From a virus: a stretch of 28,642 bases of DNA. The notes beneath the pieces are model-generated. The model worked only from the letters and a program-made list of their open reading frames with translations. It was not told the DNA's origin and did no database searches. Positions within the stretch are counted from its first letter, which is position 1. Each line of letters starts with the position of its first letter. Position numbers and translations under genes: made by a program. The stretch is taken from positions 1-28,642 of IMG/VR virus record IMGVR_UViG_3300035670_009554, one strand, 5' to 3'. This document shows, piece after piece, positions 1 through 7,287 of the stretch.

Positions 1-1
1 C

Positions 2-94
2 ATTTCATTGATAACTGAGGACATTGCAATCAAAGAAGAAAGTAGAAAACAGCAGCAGGCTTTGGCTGAGGCTGCTGCTAAAAGGAGATTCTAA
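2..94 (+). CDS. C-terminal end of an upstream gene (partial)
   Basis: The window opens inside an open frame that ends with TAA at 92-94, directly before the GTG start of the next gene. The 30 visible residues are charged and Ala/Gln-rich (EEESRKQQQA-like, then LAEAAAKRRF), as in a coiled-coil tail. The ribosome binding site of the next gene lies inside this tail. The protein cannot be identified; its position ahead of a virion lysin suggests a structural or tail gene of the same late operon, which is inference. Confidence 0.6.
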   Translation: MSLITEDIAIKEESRKQQQALAEAAAKRRF

Positions 95-3000
95 GTGGCA
101 AGACCCCCAAAGAGCACAGAAGGCCGAATTACAGGTGCACAACGTCTCGATCGAATGAGAGAGTCGGCGTTGTCCCGACCAGCTGGGTCTTTAAGAGAAG
201 CGATTGGTCGAGTTCCTCAACAAATGGGAAGGAATCTTGCCGATCGCGTTTCTCAAGAGTTTGGTACTCTTGGGTCTGCCACAATTGCTGCAATTCGTAC
301 TCCTGGCGCTCGTTATCAAGCATTTAAAAAAGAAGTGGCAATTGGAATAAAATCATCAATTGCATCTGCTCTTGGTACTGGTCAAGTTGGTCGTTATCTT
401 GCTGATAAGATTCGTGGAGGAATTCGTTACGACAAGGATCCTCAAAAGAACTTTGAGAGGATGCGAGGGTTGTTTCAAGCAACCAATTCTGACTTACAAC
501 AGATCAAATCTTCTTTTAATAAAACTGAAAAGAATCTGCGTGATCTTGGTTTGATGGTCAAACAAGTTGCTCAAGATGTCAATAGAATTAAACAAGAACA
601 ATCAGTTCAACAACGTCTGATTGATCAATTAAGTCAAGCGAAAGCAGAGGACATTGGTCGAAAGAGTGCGTTATTACCAAGAGCTGGAAATGATAATGTA
701 CCAAAATCACCAGCAGGATTGGAGCAAGAAGTAACATCATTGTTGTCTGGGGCTGTTGGAGGAGCCTTAACACGTCTACCCTTTTCTAGGTTTGTCAAAT
801 TTGGTGTCGGGGCACTTGGCGTCTATGCAGCTTATCAAGCGTTACGATTCATCGATGAAAAAGCAAAAAATGCAACAAAAGAAACAGAAAGACTGGCTAA
901 AGAAGCTGAAAGGAACCTAGCTTCTGGAGATTCAAATTTACAGACTAAGGGTCTTGGCGATTTAACAAGAACTCAAAACTTACCAAGAAACAGTTCGACT
1001 GACAAAGCTATTGCTAATGCAATTAAAGCTGGGGCTTCGTTGGCCAAGACTCCAGAAGAGGCAACGATTACTGGATTAGTTGGAGATTATCAACAGTCGA
1101 CTACTAACGAAGAAAAACAAGTTATTTTATCGCAACTGTCTGCATTTGATTATAAGACTGTTCAAGATGTTGTAAGTCGGTTTCAAGTGCTTGGTTTGAT
1201 GAATGATTTGGATCGTTATATTGGTAATAGAAAACGCAATTTAAGAAATCAATCAAAGTCTCTTGATCAATATCCTGATGAAAGTGTCCGTCGAAAGTCT
1301 TGGGAAAACCGATCGATGGATGATTTAGAAAAGTTGATTGGCATCAAAAAAGATAGTCGTGGCACAGTTCGAATTAAAAGCGAATCTAAAGACACAATAT
1401 ACTTAGACTCATCCAAGATTGTTGTCGAAGGCGATCTGATTGTTAAAGGTAAAATAAAACCTGAAGGGTATCCTGACTGGGCTGATCGTGCATTTAATCC
1501 TGATGATAATACTCCAAAAACACCGGGCGCAATTCGAAGGAGACAATACCCACGTGGTAGAGTTGGGGCAATCACTGCTCCTGGCGTATTTGGCAAGTCT
1601 TCTTCTGTTTCATTAAGTGAGCGTTATGCCCGTTTTGGCACTAATATGGAAAAACAGCAGTTTCTTGCTTATGGTCAATTGCCACGTGGATTTGAGAATA
1701 TTCCCGGTCATATGGGTATATTAGGATCTCCTGGAGCAGTAATGGCAAGAGGTGTTATGCCTCTTGGTCAGTATGGTGGTGGAGGCGTTGTTGGTGGTTA
1801 TGGGGGAATGCCTTCTGTTTCTGGAGGTGGTTCGCCTGACGGTGGATCTTCTGGTGGAGGTGATTCCTCACCAAGCACAAGTTCCACTACAACTGACGCT
1901 TCAAACAAAGCAGTTCCATTTAGCTGGGGGGAGATAGGAAAAAGCACAGTGTCAGCGGCATCGACTGACTATGGCAAAATGACGCCCAATTCACGAGGAT
2001 ATGTTGACGCAAGAGCTTATTATCAATCTGCGTTGAAATCATTGGAAGGATCAAAATTAGTTGGGTTTGTGCCCAAAGATGGTGCTCGATTTGGAATTGA
2101 GAAAGGAACTAAGGAAGAATGGGCTCGATTCATGACTCAATTGACGAAACAAGAGTCTGGGTTTAATGTTAATACGGTTGGAGATAGGGGCAATTCTATT
2201 GGCCTGTCTCAAATGAAAGCTGGAGAATATGGAATAAGAGATCCACGAGACCCATTGCAAGCCCAACGTGGAATGATTAAACAGTTTGAAAAATACATTG
2301 TAGGGTCAGAAAAATCACCAGGATTTGGAAGTATTACTGGACAAGGACGTGGGCCAGGAACATATGCTGGTTGGGGAGGAGCGTCTGCTTATTTTGGTCC
2401 ATTGAGAGGCAATGCTAGAATTGAAAATGAATTCATGAAGCACAATAAGTGGATGCAACAAATGCGTCCACAATTTGATAAGGCTGGTGAATCTCTGCCT
2501 TCTTTGTCTTTACCTCCAAAAGAAATGCTGAATCCCAATTCACAACCACCCCAACCGCAGATTGAATCTATGCCATCAGGACCAACGTCTCGTCCAACTT
2601 TTTTTGAAAATGGAGTTCCAAGCAGTCGACAGCGTTCTGACGTTTTCAGACGTGGAGGTGTTGTTGTCAACTTGGACACAAATTGGAGTCCGAGAAAAAA
2701 CGAACAAACCCAACCAATGATAGTAATTCCAGACAATGCAACCAAACAACAACGAGATGCTGCTCAAAAATATGTTTCTGCGATGGAACAAGCCTACAAA
2801 CAGAAGTTTGGTCAATCGCTGCGCGGTAAAGTCGTGACAAGATCGCAAAACCAAAGAGGTCGAGCTAACACAATTCACACCGAACCTTTTAGTGTCAACG
2901 ACAAAAAAGCCGTTGAATACTTCACACAAACAAAGGAGGGAAGAGATGCTTTGGCAAAGGCTACTCAACATCTCGCAAGCATTCCTGGGGCAGTAATATC

Positions 3001-4396
3001 AGAGCCTCATGATAGATTTGCAAAAAAACGAGATACAGGAGCAGTCAGTAGATATTCCATCGATCCTGAAACTGGCAAGCCAGTTGATGAAACGATGCTA
3101 GCCCGAAGGTTAATAGGTGATCTTAAAAGCATGTATGATCAACCTTCACAACCATTCAATCAACAAGCAACCGTAACTGCTCCCACATCATTTGATACTG
3201 AGAAGGCAAGGATGGCATTTCCAATGCCTGGTTCTCAGCAACAAACAAAACTGGAAAAGTCAGGAAAGTCTGCTGATCAAGTAATAGCAGACGTTGCAAT
3301 GGGAAAAATAAAACCTGGCGATTCAATTGTAGAACAAGCTTTGACGGTTAAAGGGTTACACGAAGGTAGAGATCGAAGAGAATTGATGTCGTTTTTAAAA
3401 TCAGGAGGAAAAGCCAATTCTTTAGATCCTTACACGACGCCCTGGTGTGCTGCGTTTGTCAATGCATCTTTAGCCAAGGCTGGTATAAAAGGTACAGGAA
3501 CAGCTTGGGCACCGGACTTTTTTAAATGGGGACAGAGAGTGTCTGACCCTTCCACTGTAAAAGCTGGTGACGTTGTGGTTAGTAACGGACACGTTTCAAT
3601 TGCTACTGGACCAGCAACCAAAGATAAAAGTGGAAGATGGTCTGTGCCAACTGTTGGTGGTAATGAAAGTAATATGGTCAAGTTGGGAAAGAAATTATTT
3701 TCTAATCACCAGGTCCGTCGTGCAACCGAAGAACAGTATACACCAGAACTAATTGAAAAATTAAAGCGTTCAGAAAACCCTCAAGCCGAATTGGAAAAAG
3801 CATTAAAAATGCCATCTATAGTCGCTTCTGAACAAATATCAAGTGCTATAAAACTCGAACCTCAGCAACCCCCAACAATTGGCATTTCAGGAATGCCAAT
3901 TCAACCCACAACGTTTAACATTGCAGGAACGCCAATCGAATCTAACACGTCATTGACTTCAGCCACTCAGACTATAAAAACATATCAGGAACGATTAGCT
4001 CCCCCAAGTGTAATGAAAATGTTTGAAGAGGCTCCTAAACAAGCAGCTGTTTCCCCAGAAGGAATTGAACCCTCACCTCCTCCTGAACCGATTCAGCCAA
4101 CTTTGCCAGGACCAATTCCTTCGGTAATGCAGCCAACGCCTGAACAAACACAACAAACAGAACAAGCTGCAACTCAAATGTTAGAGAGTGCCCCTGCCAC
4201 AGCAACAGTGCCAACTTCACCTCAAGCGGCAACAGATGCCTCGGCTGGTTCTGATGGAGCAACATCAGGTGGTGGAGGTGGAGGTGGTGGCGCTGGACCT
4301 CCAGACTTCCGACATGGTCCAAATCAAGCGCCATCTCCCGGAAGTCAAGGGATCGGGAGTTTTGGACGCTGTTATTTAATCTATGAATGGCGTTGA
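95..4396 (+). CDS. Large virion-associated peptidoglycan hydrolase (SLT plus CHAP-like domains)
   Basis: A 1433-residue multidomain tail or virion lysin, expected to open the peptidoglycan during DNA injection. It starts at GTG 95, with AAAGGAGA at 80-87. In order: a coiled coil (about 130-180); a hydrophobic segment (about 215-250); a Gly-rich linker (about 560-595); a lytic transglycosylase domain (about 670-775) with catalytic Glu in KQESGF and the GLSQ motif; a middle domain with an HTEPF motif (about 927), a pattern I associate with cell-wall proteins of alphaproteobacterial phages; and a TIGR02594/CHAP-like domain (about 1100-1215) with Cys in TPWCAAF and His in NGHVS. A Pro/Gln-rich tail and an eight-Gly run follow. 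The last codons after GSFGRC are not original: the neighbouring endonuclease insertion replaced the old terminus with YLIYEWR. Roles of individual domains are inferred from motifs. Confidence 0.85.
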   Translation: MARPPKSTEGRITGAQRLDRMRESALSRPAGSLREAIGRVPQQMGRNLADRVSQEFGTLGSATIAAIRTPGARYQAFKKEVAIGIKSSIASALGTGQVGRYLADKIRGGIRYDKDPQKNFERMRGLFQATNSDLQQIKSSFNKTEKNLRDLGLMVKQVAQDVNRIKQEQSVQQRLIDQLSQAKAEDIGRKSALLPRAGNDNVPKSPAGLEQEVTSLLSGAVGGALTRLPFSRFVKFGVGALGVYAAYQALRFIDEKAKNATKETERLAKEAERNLASGDSNLQTKGLGDLTRTQNLPRNSSTDKAIANAIKAGASLAKTPEEATITGLVGDYQQSTTNEEKQVILSQLSAFDYKTVQDVVSRFQVLGLMNDLDRYIGNRKRNLRNQSKSLDQYPDESVRRKSWENRSMDDLEKLIGIKKDSRGTVRIKSESKDTIYLDSSKIVVEGDLIVKGKIKPEGYPDWADRAFNPDDNTPKTPGAIRRRQYPRGRVGAITAPGVFGKSSSVSLSERYARFGTNMEKQQFLAYGQLPRGFENIPGHMGILGSPGAVMARGVMPLGQYGGGGVVGGYGGMPSVSGGGSPDGGSSGGGDSSPSTSSTTTDASNKAVPFSWGEIGKSTVSAASTDYGKMTPNSRGYVDARAYYQSALKSLEGSKLVGFVPKDGARFGIEKGTKEEWARFMTQLTKQESGFNVNTVGDRGNSIGLSQMKAGEYGIRDPRDPLQAQRGMIKQFEKYIVGSEKSPGFGSITGQGRGPGTYAGWGGASAYFGPLRGNARIENEFMKHNKWMQQMRPQFDKAGESLPSLSLPPKEMLNPNSQPPQPQIESMPSGPTSRPTFFENGVPSSRQRSDVFRRGGVVVNLDTNWSPRKNEQTQPMIVIPDNATKQQRDAAQKYVSAMEQAYKQKFGQSLRGKVVTRSQNQRGRANTIHTEPFSVNDKKAVEYFTQTKEGRDALAKATQHLASIPGAVISEPHDRFAKKRDTGAVSRYSIDPETGKPVDETMLARRLIGDLKSMYDQPSQPFNQQATVTAPTSFDTEKARMAFPMPGSQQQTKLEKSGKSADQVIADVAMGKIKPGDSIVEQALTVKGLHEGRDRRELMSFLKSGGKANSLDPYTTPWCAAFVNASLAKAGIKGTGTAWAPDFFKWGQRVSDPSTVKAGDVVVSNGHVSIATGPATKDKSGRWSVPTVGGNESNMVKLGKKLFSNHQVRRATEEQYTPELIEKLKRSENPQAELEKALKMPSIVASEQISSAIKLEPQQPPTIGISGMPIQPTTFNIAGTPIESNTSLTSATQTIKTYQERLAPPSVMKMFEEAPKQAAVSPEGIEPSPPPEPIQPTLPGPIPSVMQPTPEQTQQTEQAATQMLESAPATATVPTSPQAATDASAGSDGATSGGGGGGGGAGPPDFRHGPNQAPSPGSQGIGSFGRCYLIYEWR
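4351..4371 (+). repeat. 21-bp direct repeat, copy 1 (left edge of the HNH insertion)
   Basis: This copy begins GATCGGG and ends GGACGCTG. It matches the copy at 5221-5241 at 20 of 21 positions. It encodes IGSFGR in the lysin frame. The two copies bracket the homing endonuclease gene. The only mismatch (GGG against GGT) is synonymous for Gly. Confidence 0.9.
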
Positions 4397-5137
4397 TTTG
4401 CAATTTTTGAAATGATATCTATAAATATTTGCGCTATGCTTGCCTTCATGGCCACATTGCGGACACTTTACGTATTGTGGTCGAAGTAAATGCGTTTGAG
4501 CAGCCTTTATTTTTGCTTTGTGTTCTGGGGATTTAGGTCCTTTGAGTTTTTCAATATATTCTGGATTGTCAGATCTTTTTCGAGCAGCATCTTTTAACTT
4601 TTGGATATACTCTGGGTCTTGAGCTAAAGATAAAGTTGATTGTCGCAATTTTTCAATGAATTGAGGATCTTTAGCTTTTTTTCTATTGGCTTCTGTCAAC
4701 TTTGCTTTATGTTCATCAGTGAGTTTACGTCCCTTTAACTTCTCACTAACTTTTCTTTTATGTTCTTCTGAACGTTTTTCACCTTTTCTTGCTTTATTTC
4801 TTTCTACCATATAAGGGCGTTTAGTGCCTCGAACTGCTTCAGAAATTGCCTTTTTTGCTTGGTCATACATTCTAGCAGTAAATTGACGTTGGATTCGATC
4901 GTTAGATTGAACAAATCTACCAAACGCATGTAATAATTTTCGATTGTTGGGATATGCTTTGCATAGTAAGTGGTGAGCAACGAAATGGGCTTTGGCAGTT
5001 AATTTAACTAAATTTTCAGGTGAATTGTCTCCTCCCATACATCTAGGTAAAATATGATGGGTTTCAGTATAACCTTCAAGAGTTAGTGTTTTGTAATGAG
5101 AAATGAGTTTATTATAGCGCTGAAGATATATATTCAT
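4376..5137 (-). CDS. HNH homing endonuclease with NUMOD3-like repeats and zinc finger
   Basis: A 253-residue free-standing homing endonuclease. The HNH core is at about 20-62 (YTETHHILPRCMGG, then NLVKLTAKAHFVAHHLL), with the expected His and Asn residues. Lys-rich NUMOD3-like DNA-binding repeats (SEEHKRKVSEKLKG, LTDEHKAKL, SPEHKAKIK) fill about 120-210. A C-terminal CPQCG...H...C finger (about 225-247) probably also contacts DNA. Start ATG 5137 follows AGGGAG. The gene lies antisense at the 3' end of the virion lysin gene, between two copies of a 21-bp repeat; its stop codon (4376-4378) overlaps the new end of the lysin gene. It has its own late promoter and a leader hairpin. Such enzymes cut uninterrupted alleles of their site in co-infecting phages so that the gene spreads. 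Confidence 0.92.
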   Translation of the reverse strand: MNIYLQRYNKLISHYKTLTLEGYTETHHILPRCMGGDNSPENLVKLTAKAHFVAHHLLCKAYPNNRKLLHAFGRFVQSNDRIQRQFTARMYDQAKKAISEAVRGTKRPYMVERNKARKGEKRSEEHKRKVSEKLKGRKLTDEHKAKLTEANRKKAKDPQFIEKLRQSTLSLAQDPEYIQKLKDAARKRSDNPEYIEKLKGPKSPEHKAKIKAAQTHLLRPQYVKCPQCGHEGKHSANIYRYHFKNCKSTPFID

Positions 5138-5165
5138 TGCTGATGTCTCCCTTTTAGACGTTAGA

Positions 5166-5196
5166 ACTAGTGGGTGCTGGTAACACCGCGACTAGT
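5166..5196 (-). promoter_or_regulatory. Leader hairpin of the HNH endonuclease mRNA
   Basis: Two ACTAGT hexamers (5166-5171 and 5191-5196) form an outer stem. Inside it GGTGT pairs with GCACC (one G-U pair) around a TACCA loop. The hairpin lies between the late promoter and the start codon, so it would sit near the 5' end of the late transcript. T4 homing endonuclease genes are known to use late promoters and RNA hairpins to delay their expression; applying that here is inference. Confidence 0.5.
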
Positions 5197-5198
5197 AC

Positions 5199-5206
5199 TA
5201 TTTATA
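5199..5206 (-). promoter_or_regulatory. T4-type late promoter (TATAAATA) for the HNH endonuclease
   Basis: An exact TATAAATA on the minus strand, about 60 bp upstream of the endonuclease start at 5137. T4-like phages recognise this octamer with gp55, and gp33 couples it to the sliding clamp. Confidence 0.75.
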
Positions 5207-5220
5207 AAAGAGAGATTTTA

Positions 5221-5241
5221 GATCGGTAGTTTTGGACGCTG
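5221..5241 (+). repeat. 21-bp direct repeat, copy 2 (right edge of the HNH insertion)
   Basis: The second copy of the 4351-4371 repeat. Continued in the lysin frame it reads IGSFGRCFV and then TAA (5248-5250). This looks like the orphaned original C-terminus of the virion lysin, cut off by the insertion. Confidence 0.85.
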
Positions 5242-5257
5242 CTTCGTTTAATTAAAA

Positions 5258-5284
5258 AAATAAGGGGCTTTTGGCCCCTTATTT
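5258..5284 (-). terminator. Intrinsic terminator between convergent transcription units
   Basis: An 11-bp perfect stem (AAATAAGGGGC with GCCCCTTATTT) and a 5-nt loop. On the minus strand it runs into seven Ts, so it best serves the minus-strand genes ending at 5279. It could also stop plus-strand late transcription from the lysin gene. Confidence 0.9.
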
Positions 5285-5497
5285 CTTCTTACGTTCTTTA
5301 TTAACATAATATACCATTCGATTCATTTCTCTACGAATCTTCGGATCAAATGTAGTCGGAACCAAAACACCATCCTTATTAACACAAGAAGTATAACGCT
5401 GTACATAACATTGATCTTCAACTGAATCGAAACGAATCTGCTCATAACAAATAGCAACAGTCAACATAACAACTACGCCACTGACAAACTTAATCAT
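5279..5497 (-). CDS. Small exported or membrane protein
   Basis: A 72-residue protein of unknown function. An N-terminal hydrophobic stretch (MIKFVSGVVVMLTVAICY) looks like a signal peptide or membrane anchor. The rest is polar, with two further cysteines (DQCYVQRYTSCVN) that could form a disulfide in the periplasm, and a Lys-rich C-terminus (NKERKKK). Start ATG 5497 is preceded by GAGGAG. It is the last gene of its unit, and its stop codon lies in the terminator stem. Confidence 0.7.
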   Translation of the reverse strand: MIKFVSGVVVMLTVAICYEQIRFDSVEDQCYVQRYTSCVNKDGVLVPTTFDPKIRREMNRMVYYVNKERKKK

Positions 5498-5508
5498 ACT
5501 GTTACTCC

Positions 5509-5709
5509 TCAGTGATAGATAGAAGAACGATTGAGTCGGATGATAGCAAGTGATGAAATGAACTTGATATTTGCTTCTTTCAACTCAATCAATTGTTCTC
5601 TTGTCAACATATCAAGAAGAGCGATAATGTCCTTGTATACATCGCCATTGAGATCAATAGCTTCAACTTTAGACATCATCGACTTGAGTTCCGCGAGAAG
5701 AGGATGCAT
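5509..5709 (-). CDS. Small helical protein of unknown function
   Basis: A 66-residue protein with no recognised domain and a predominantly helical, Leu/Ile-rich composition (LLAELKSMMSKVEAIDL...ALLDMLTREQLIELKEA). Start ATG 5709 has AGGAAAGGA upstream. It follows its own consensus promoter at 5738-5766 and is transcribed together with the 72-residue exported protein, 11 bp downstream. Confidence 0.65.
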   Translation of the reverse strand: MHPLLAELKSMMSKVEAIDLNGDVYKDIIALLDMLTREQLIELKEANIKFISSLAIIRLNRSSIYH

Positions 5710-5737
5710 GATTTAGTCCTTTCCTGTTGACTGTCTG

Positions 5738-5766
5738 ACTATACTATTTTTGATAATCAGTGTCAA
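5738..5766 (-). promoter_or_regulatory. Sigma70-type early promoter for the 66-residue gene
   Basis: TTGACA at 5766-5761, a 17-nt spacer and TATAGT at 5743-5738, read on the minus strand. It lies in the short gap after the gp32 gene. Confidence 0.85.
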
Positions 5767-5778
5767 CAGGAAATTGTA

Positions 5779-6663
5779 TTATTCTTCACTCAAACTTTTT
5801 AGAAGACTATCAAAATCTTCGTCATCATCGTCCATTGATGAAGCTTTAGTTTTCATCTCTGGAGCTGGTTGTTGAGGGATATTAGATACTTTTGGTGCAG
5901 TTTGAGTTGCTGATGTGCCAAGTACGCGATCAAGTTTAGTTTTTAGTTCATCATATGATTTGAAATTCTTTGGATCGATAAATTCTTGTAGAGAATATTG
6001 TTTTTCCCAAATCTTTTCAAGCATTGCATCATCATCTGATAGTGGTGATGGTTCACTGAAATCAGACTTATCGTAATTGCGATAACCTTCAACTTGTCGA
6101 ATACGAAGACGGAAGTTAGCGCCTTCCCAGAAATCAAATGGATTTACTGGTTCTTCATCATCAAAAGCTGGATTCATTAAATCATTAAGTTTATCAAAAA
6201 TCTTTTTGCCATACTTGAATAGAAATACTTTTCCTTCATTTTCTGGATTTGCGGGATCTTTAATAACTAGAATGTTTGAGATAAAATGAAGACGACGTTT
6301 TTGTTGACGCGCGGTTTCTTTGTCAGCTTCAACACCAGAGTTCCAGAGTTTTCCATTTAGTTCTGCTACCGGATCTGATTCACCGATCGTCGTTCTTGAA
6401 TTTTCGATATACCAAGATCCAGATGGACCTTTGAACCCATGCGAAAAGATTCGAACGAATGGTACATCTTCATCTTTTGGAGCTGGAAGGAAACGAAGTA
6501 CTGCTTGACCATTTCCAAACTTATCAACAGTTGGTTGCCAGAAACGAGTATCTGGGCCAGATTGTTGAGCACCACCACTTTGCATCTTGTTTAGTTCATC
6601 ATTAAGTTTATTGAATGATGATTTGCGCGCAGACTTCATTTGTGAGAAAGTTGTATTAGCCAT
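5779..6663 (-). CDS. 32: gp32-like single-stranded DNA-binding protein
   Basis: The 294-residue homologue of T4 gp32 (301 residues), which coats single-stranded DNA at replication forks and in recombination. The core carries the diagnostic NILVIKDPANPENEGKVF and KYGKKIFDKLNDLM blocks (about 130-165), and then FWEGANFRLRI. The N-terminus (MKSARKSSFNKL) resembles the basic LAST-type cooperativity segment. The C-terminus is very acidic (DDDDEDFDSLLKSL), as in T4, where it binds partner proteins. Start ATG 6663 (MANTTF) was chosen for its GGAGA 7-8 nt upstream; the frame stays open further upstream as AT-rich leader. The protein has no cysteine, so the zinc site of T4 gp32 (one His, three Cys) is absent; the aligned region reads GSWYIENSRTTIGESDP. 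Confidence 0.93.
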   Translation of the reverse strand: MANTTFSQMKSARKSSFNKLNDELNKMQSGGAQQSGPDTRFWQPTVDKFGNGQAVLRFLPAPKDEDVPFVRIFSHGFKGPSGSWYIENSRTTIGESDPVAELNGKLWNSGVEADKETARQQKRRLHFISNILVIKDPANPENEGKVFLFKYGKKIFDKLNDLMNPAFDDEEPVNPFDFWEGANFRLRIRQVEGYRNYDKSDFSEPSPLSDDDAMLEKIWEKQYSLQEFIDPKNFKSYDELKTKLDRVLGTSATQTAPKVSNIPQQPAPEMKTKASSMDDDDEDFDSLLKSLSEE

Positions 6664-6720
6664 TTTTATATTCTCCGTATTATTAGTATTTGCTGTATTA
6701 ACTGTATTATTTGTATAAAC
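6664..6720 (-). promoter_or_regulatory. AT-rich gp32 mRNA leader, candidate translational operator
   Basis: Between the promoter and the gp32 start the transcript is almost G-free and repeats AATAC-type units (AATAATACAG, TTAATACAG, AAATACTAAT, AATACGG). T4 gp32 represses its own translation by binding such an unstructured leader. The sequence pattern is visible; the role is inference. Confidence 0.5.
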
Positions 6721-6744
6721 ACATAACAAATAATTCAGATTACC

Positions 6745-6773
6745 AATATATTACAATTGGCAATTAGTGTCAA
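6745..6773 (-). promoter_or_regulatory. Sigma70-type early promoter for gp32
   Basis: TTGACA at 6773-6768, a 17-nt spacer and TATATT at 6750-6745 (minus strand). The stop codon of the gp33 gene, TGA at 6770-6772, is part of the -35 hexamer. Confidence 0.85.
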
Positions 6774-7015
6774 CTATTAAATGATAGTCGATTCTGTTTT
6801 CGCAGAAAATTTAATTCTTCTGCTTCTTTACGAATATTTGAAACAAGACTATGATTCATTTTAATGATTTCACCAAGATAATCTTCATCAAATTGATATT
6901 TTTCGCAATAAAACAAACATGCATCAATGTAATTCAAATTTTGTTCTTTAGCAATTAATCCGATTTCATGAGAAATATTCAATAAACTTTTCATATCAAT
7001 TTTCTGAATTTCCAT
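6770..7015 (-). CDS. 33: gp33-like late-transcription coactivator
   Basis: An 81-residue protein resembling T4 gp33 and shorter gp33 proteins of marine T4-like phages. T4 gp33 bridges RNA polymerase and the sliding clamp to activate late promoters. The recognisable block is NYIDACLFYCEKYQFD, then IIKMNHSLVSNIRKEAEELNFLRK, which follows the family pattern Y-DA---YCE...EAE-LNFL-K. Start ATG 7015 was chosen (MEIQKIDM, GAGG 7 nt upstream) over longer in-frame starts. It overlaps the previous gene by 20 nt, suggesting coupled translation, and lies next to gp32. TATAAATA octamers elsewhere in the window fit a working gp33 system. Confidence 0.75.
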   Translation of the reverse strand: MEIQKIDMKSLLNISHEIGLIAKEQNLNYIDACLFYCEKYQFDEDYLGEIIKMNHSLVSNIRKEAEELNFLRKQNRLSFNS

Positions 7016-7286
7016 TATTAGACCTCGCACGTAATTTAATTTTATTTCCGCCAGTAACAGAAAAATCTCTTTCGAATAAGACTTTTCCTTTTTTATTAAG
7101 ATAAGAAATAGTAACTTCACTTGTTCCCAATGGTATTTCCCAAGTCATTGGATTAATAGCACATTTATTGTCTTGTGGTTGAATAATTGGCGCTGGATTA
7201 TTACGAATTAATGTTCTTGGCGCAGCGAGTGCAACGCCAGATACTGTTAATAAACTGATAACCAACGTTATATTCAGTAAGTTCAT
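6996..7286 (-). CDS. Small secreted protein
   Basis: A 96-residue protein with a clear signal peptide (MNLLNITLVISLLTVSGVALA, likely cut after ALA). The mature part of about 75 residues has alternating polar and hydrophobic residues (TSEVTISYLNKKGKVLFERDF), suggesting a small beta-sandwich. It contains one cysteine and no lipobox, so it is not a typical outer spanin lipoprotein. GGATG precedes ATG 7286. It lies one base after the membrane protein gene ending at 7288 and downstream of a late promoter, so a role at the cell envelope late in infection is possible. Function unknown. Confidence 0.65.
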   Translation of the reverse strand: MNLLNITLVISLLTVSGVALAAPRTLIRNNPAPIIQPQDNKCAINPMTWEIPLGTSEVTISYLNKKGKVLFERDFSVTGGNKIKLRARSNNGNSEN

Positions 7287-7287
7287 C

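Noticed and set aside
1267-2971. Antisense open frames of 109, 118 and 131 codons under the virion lysin
   Set aside because: They mirror the lysin coding sequence and have no promoters, ribosome sites or domain motifs.
4420-4427. TATAAATA octamer on the plus strand inside the HNH gene
   Set aside because: No plus-strand gene follows within 7 kb before the terminator at 5258-5284, so it is probably chance or antisense noise.
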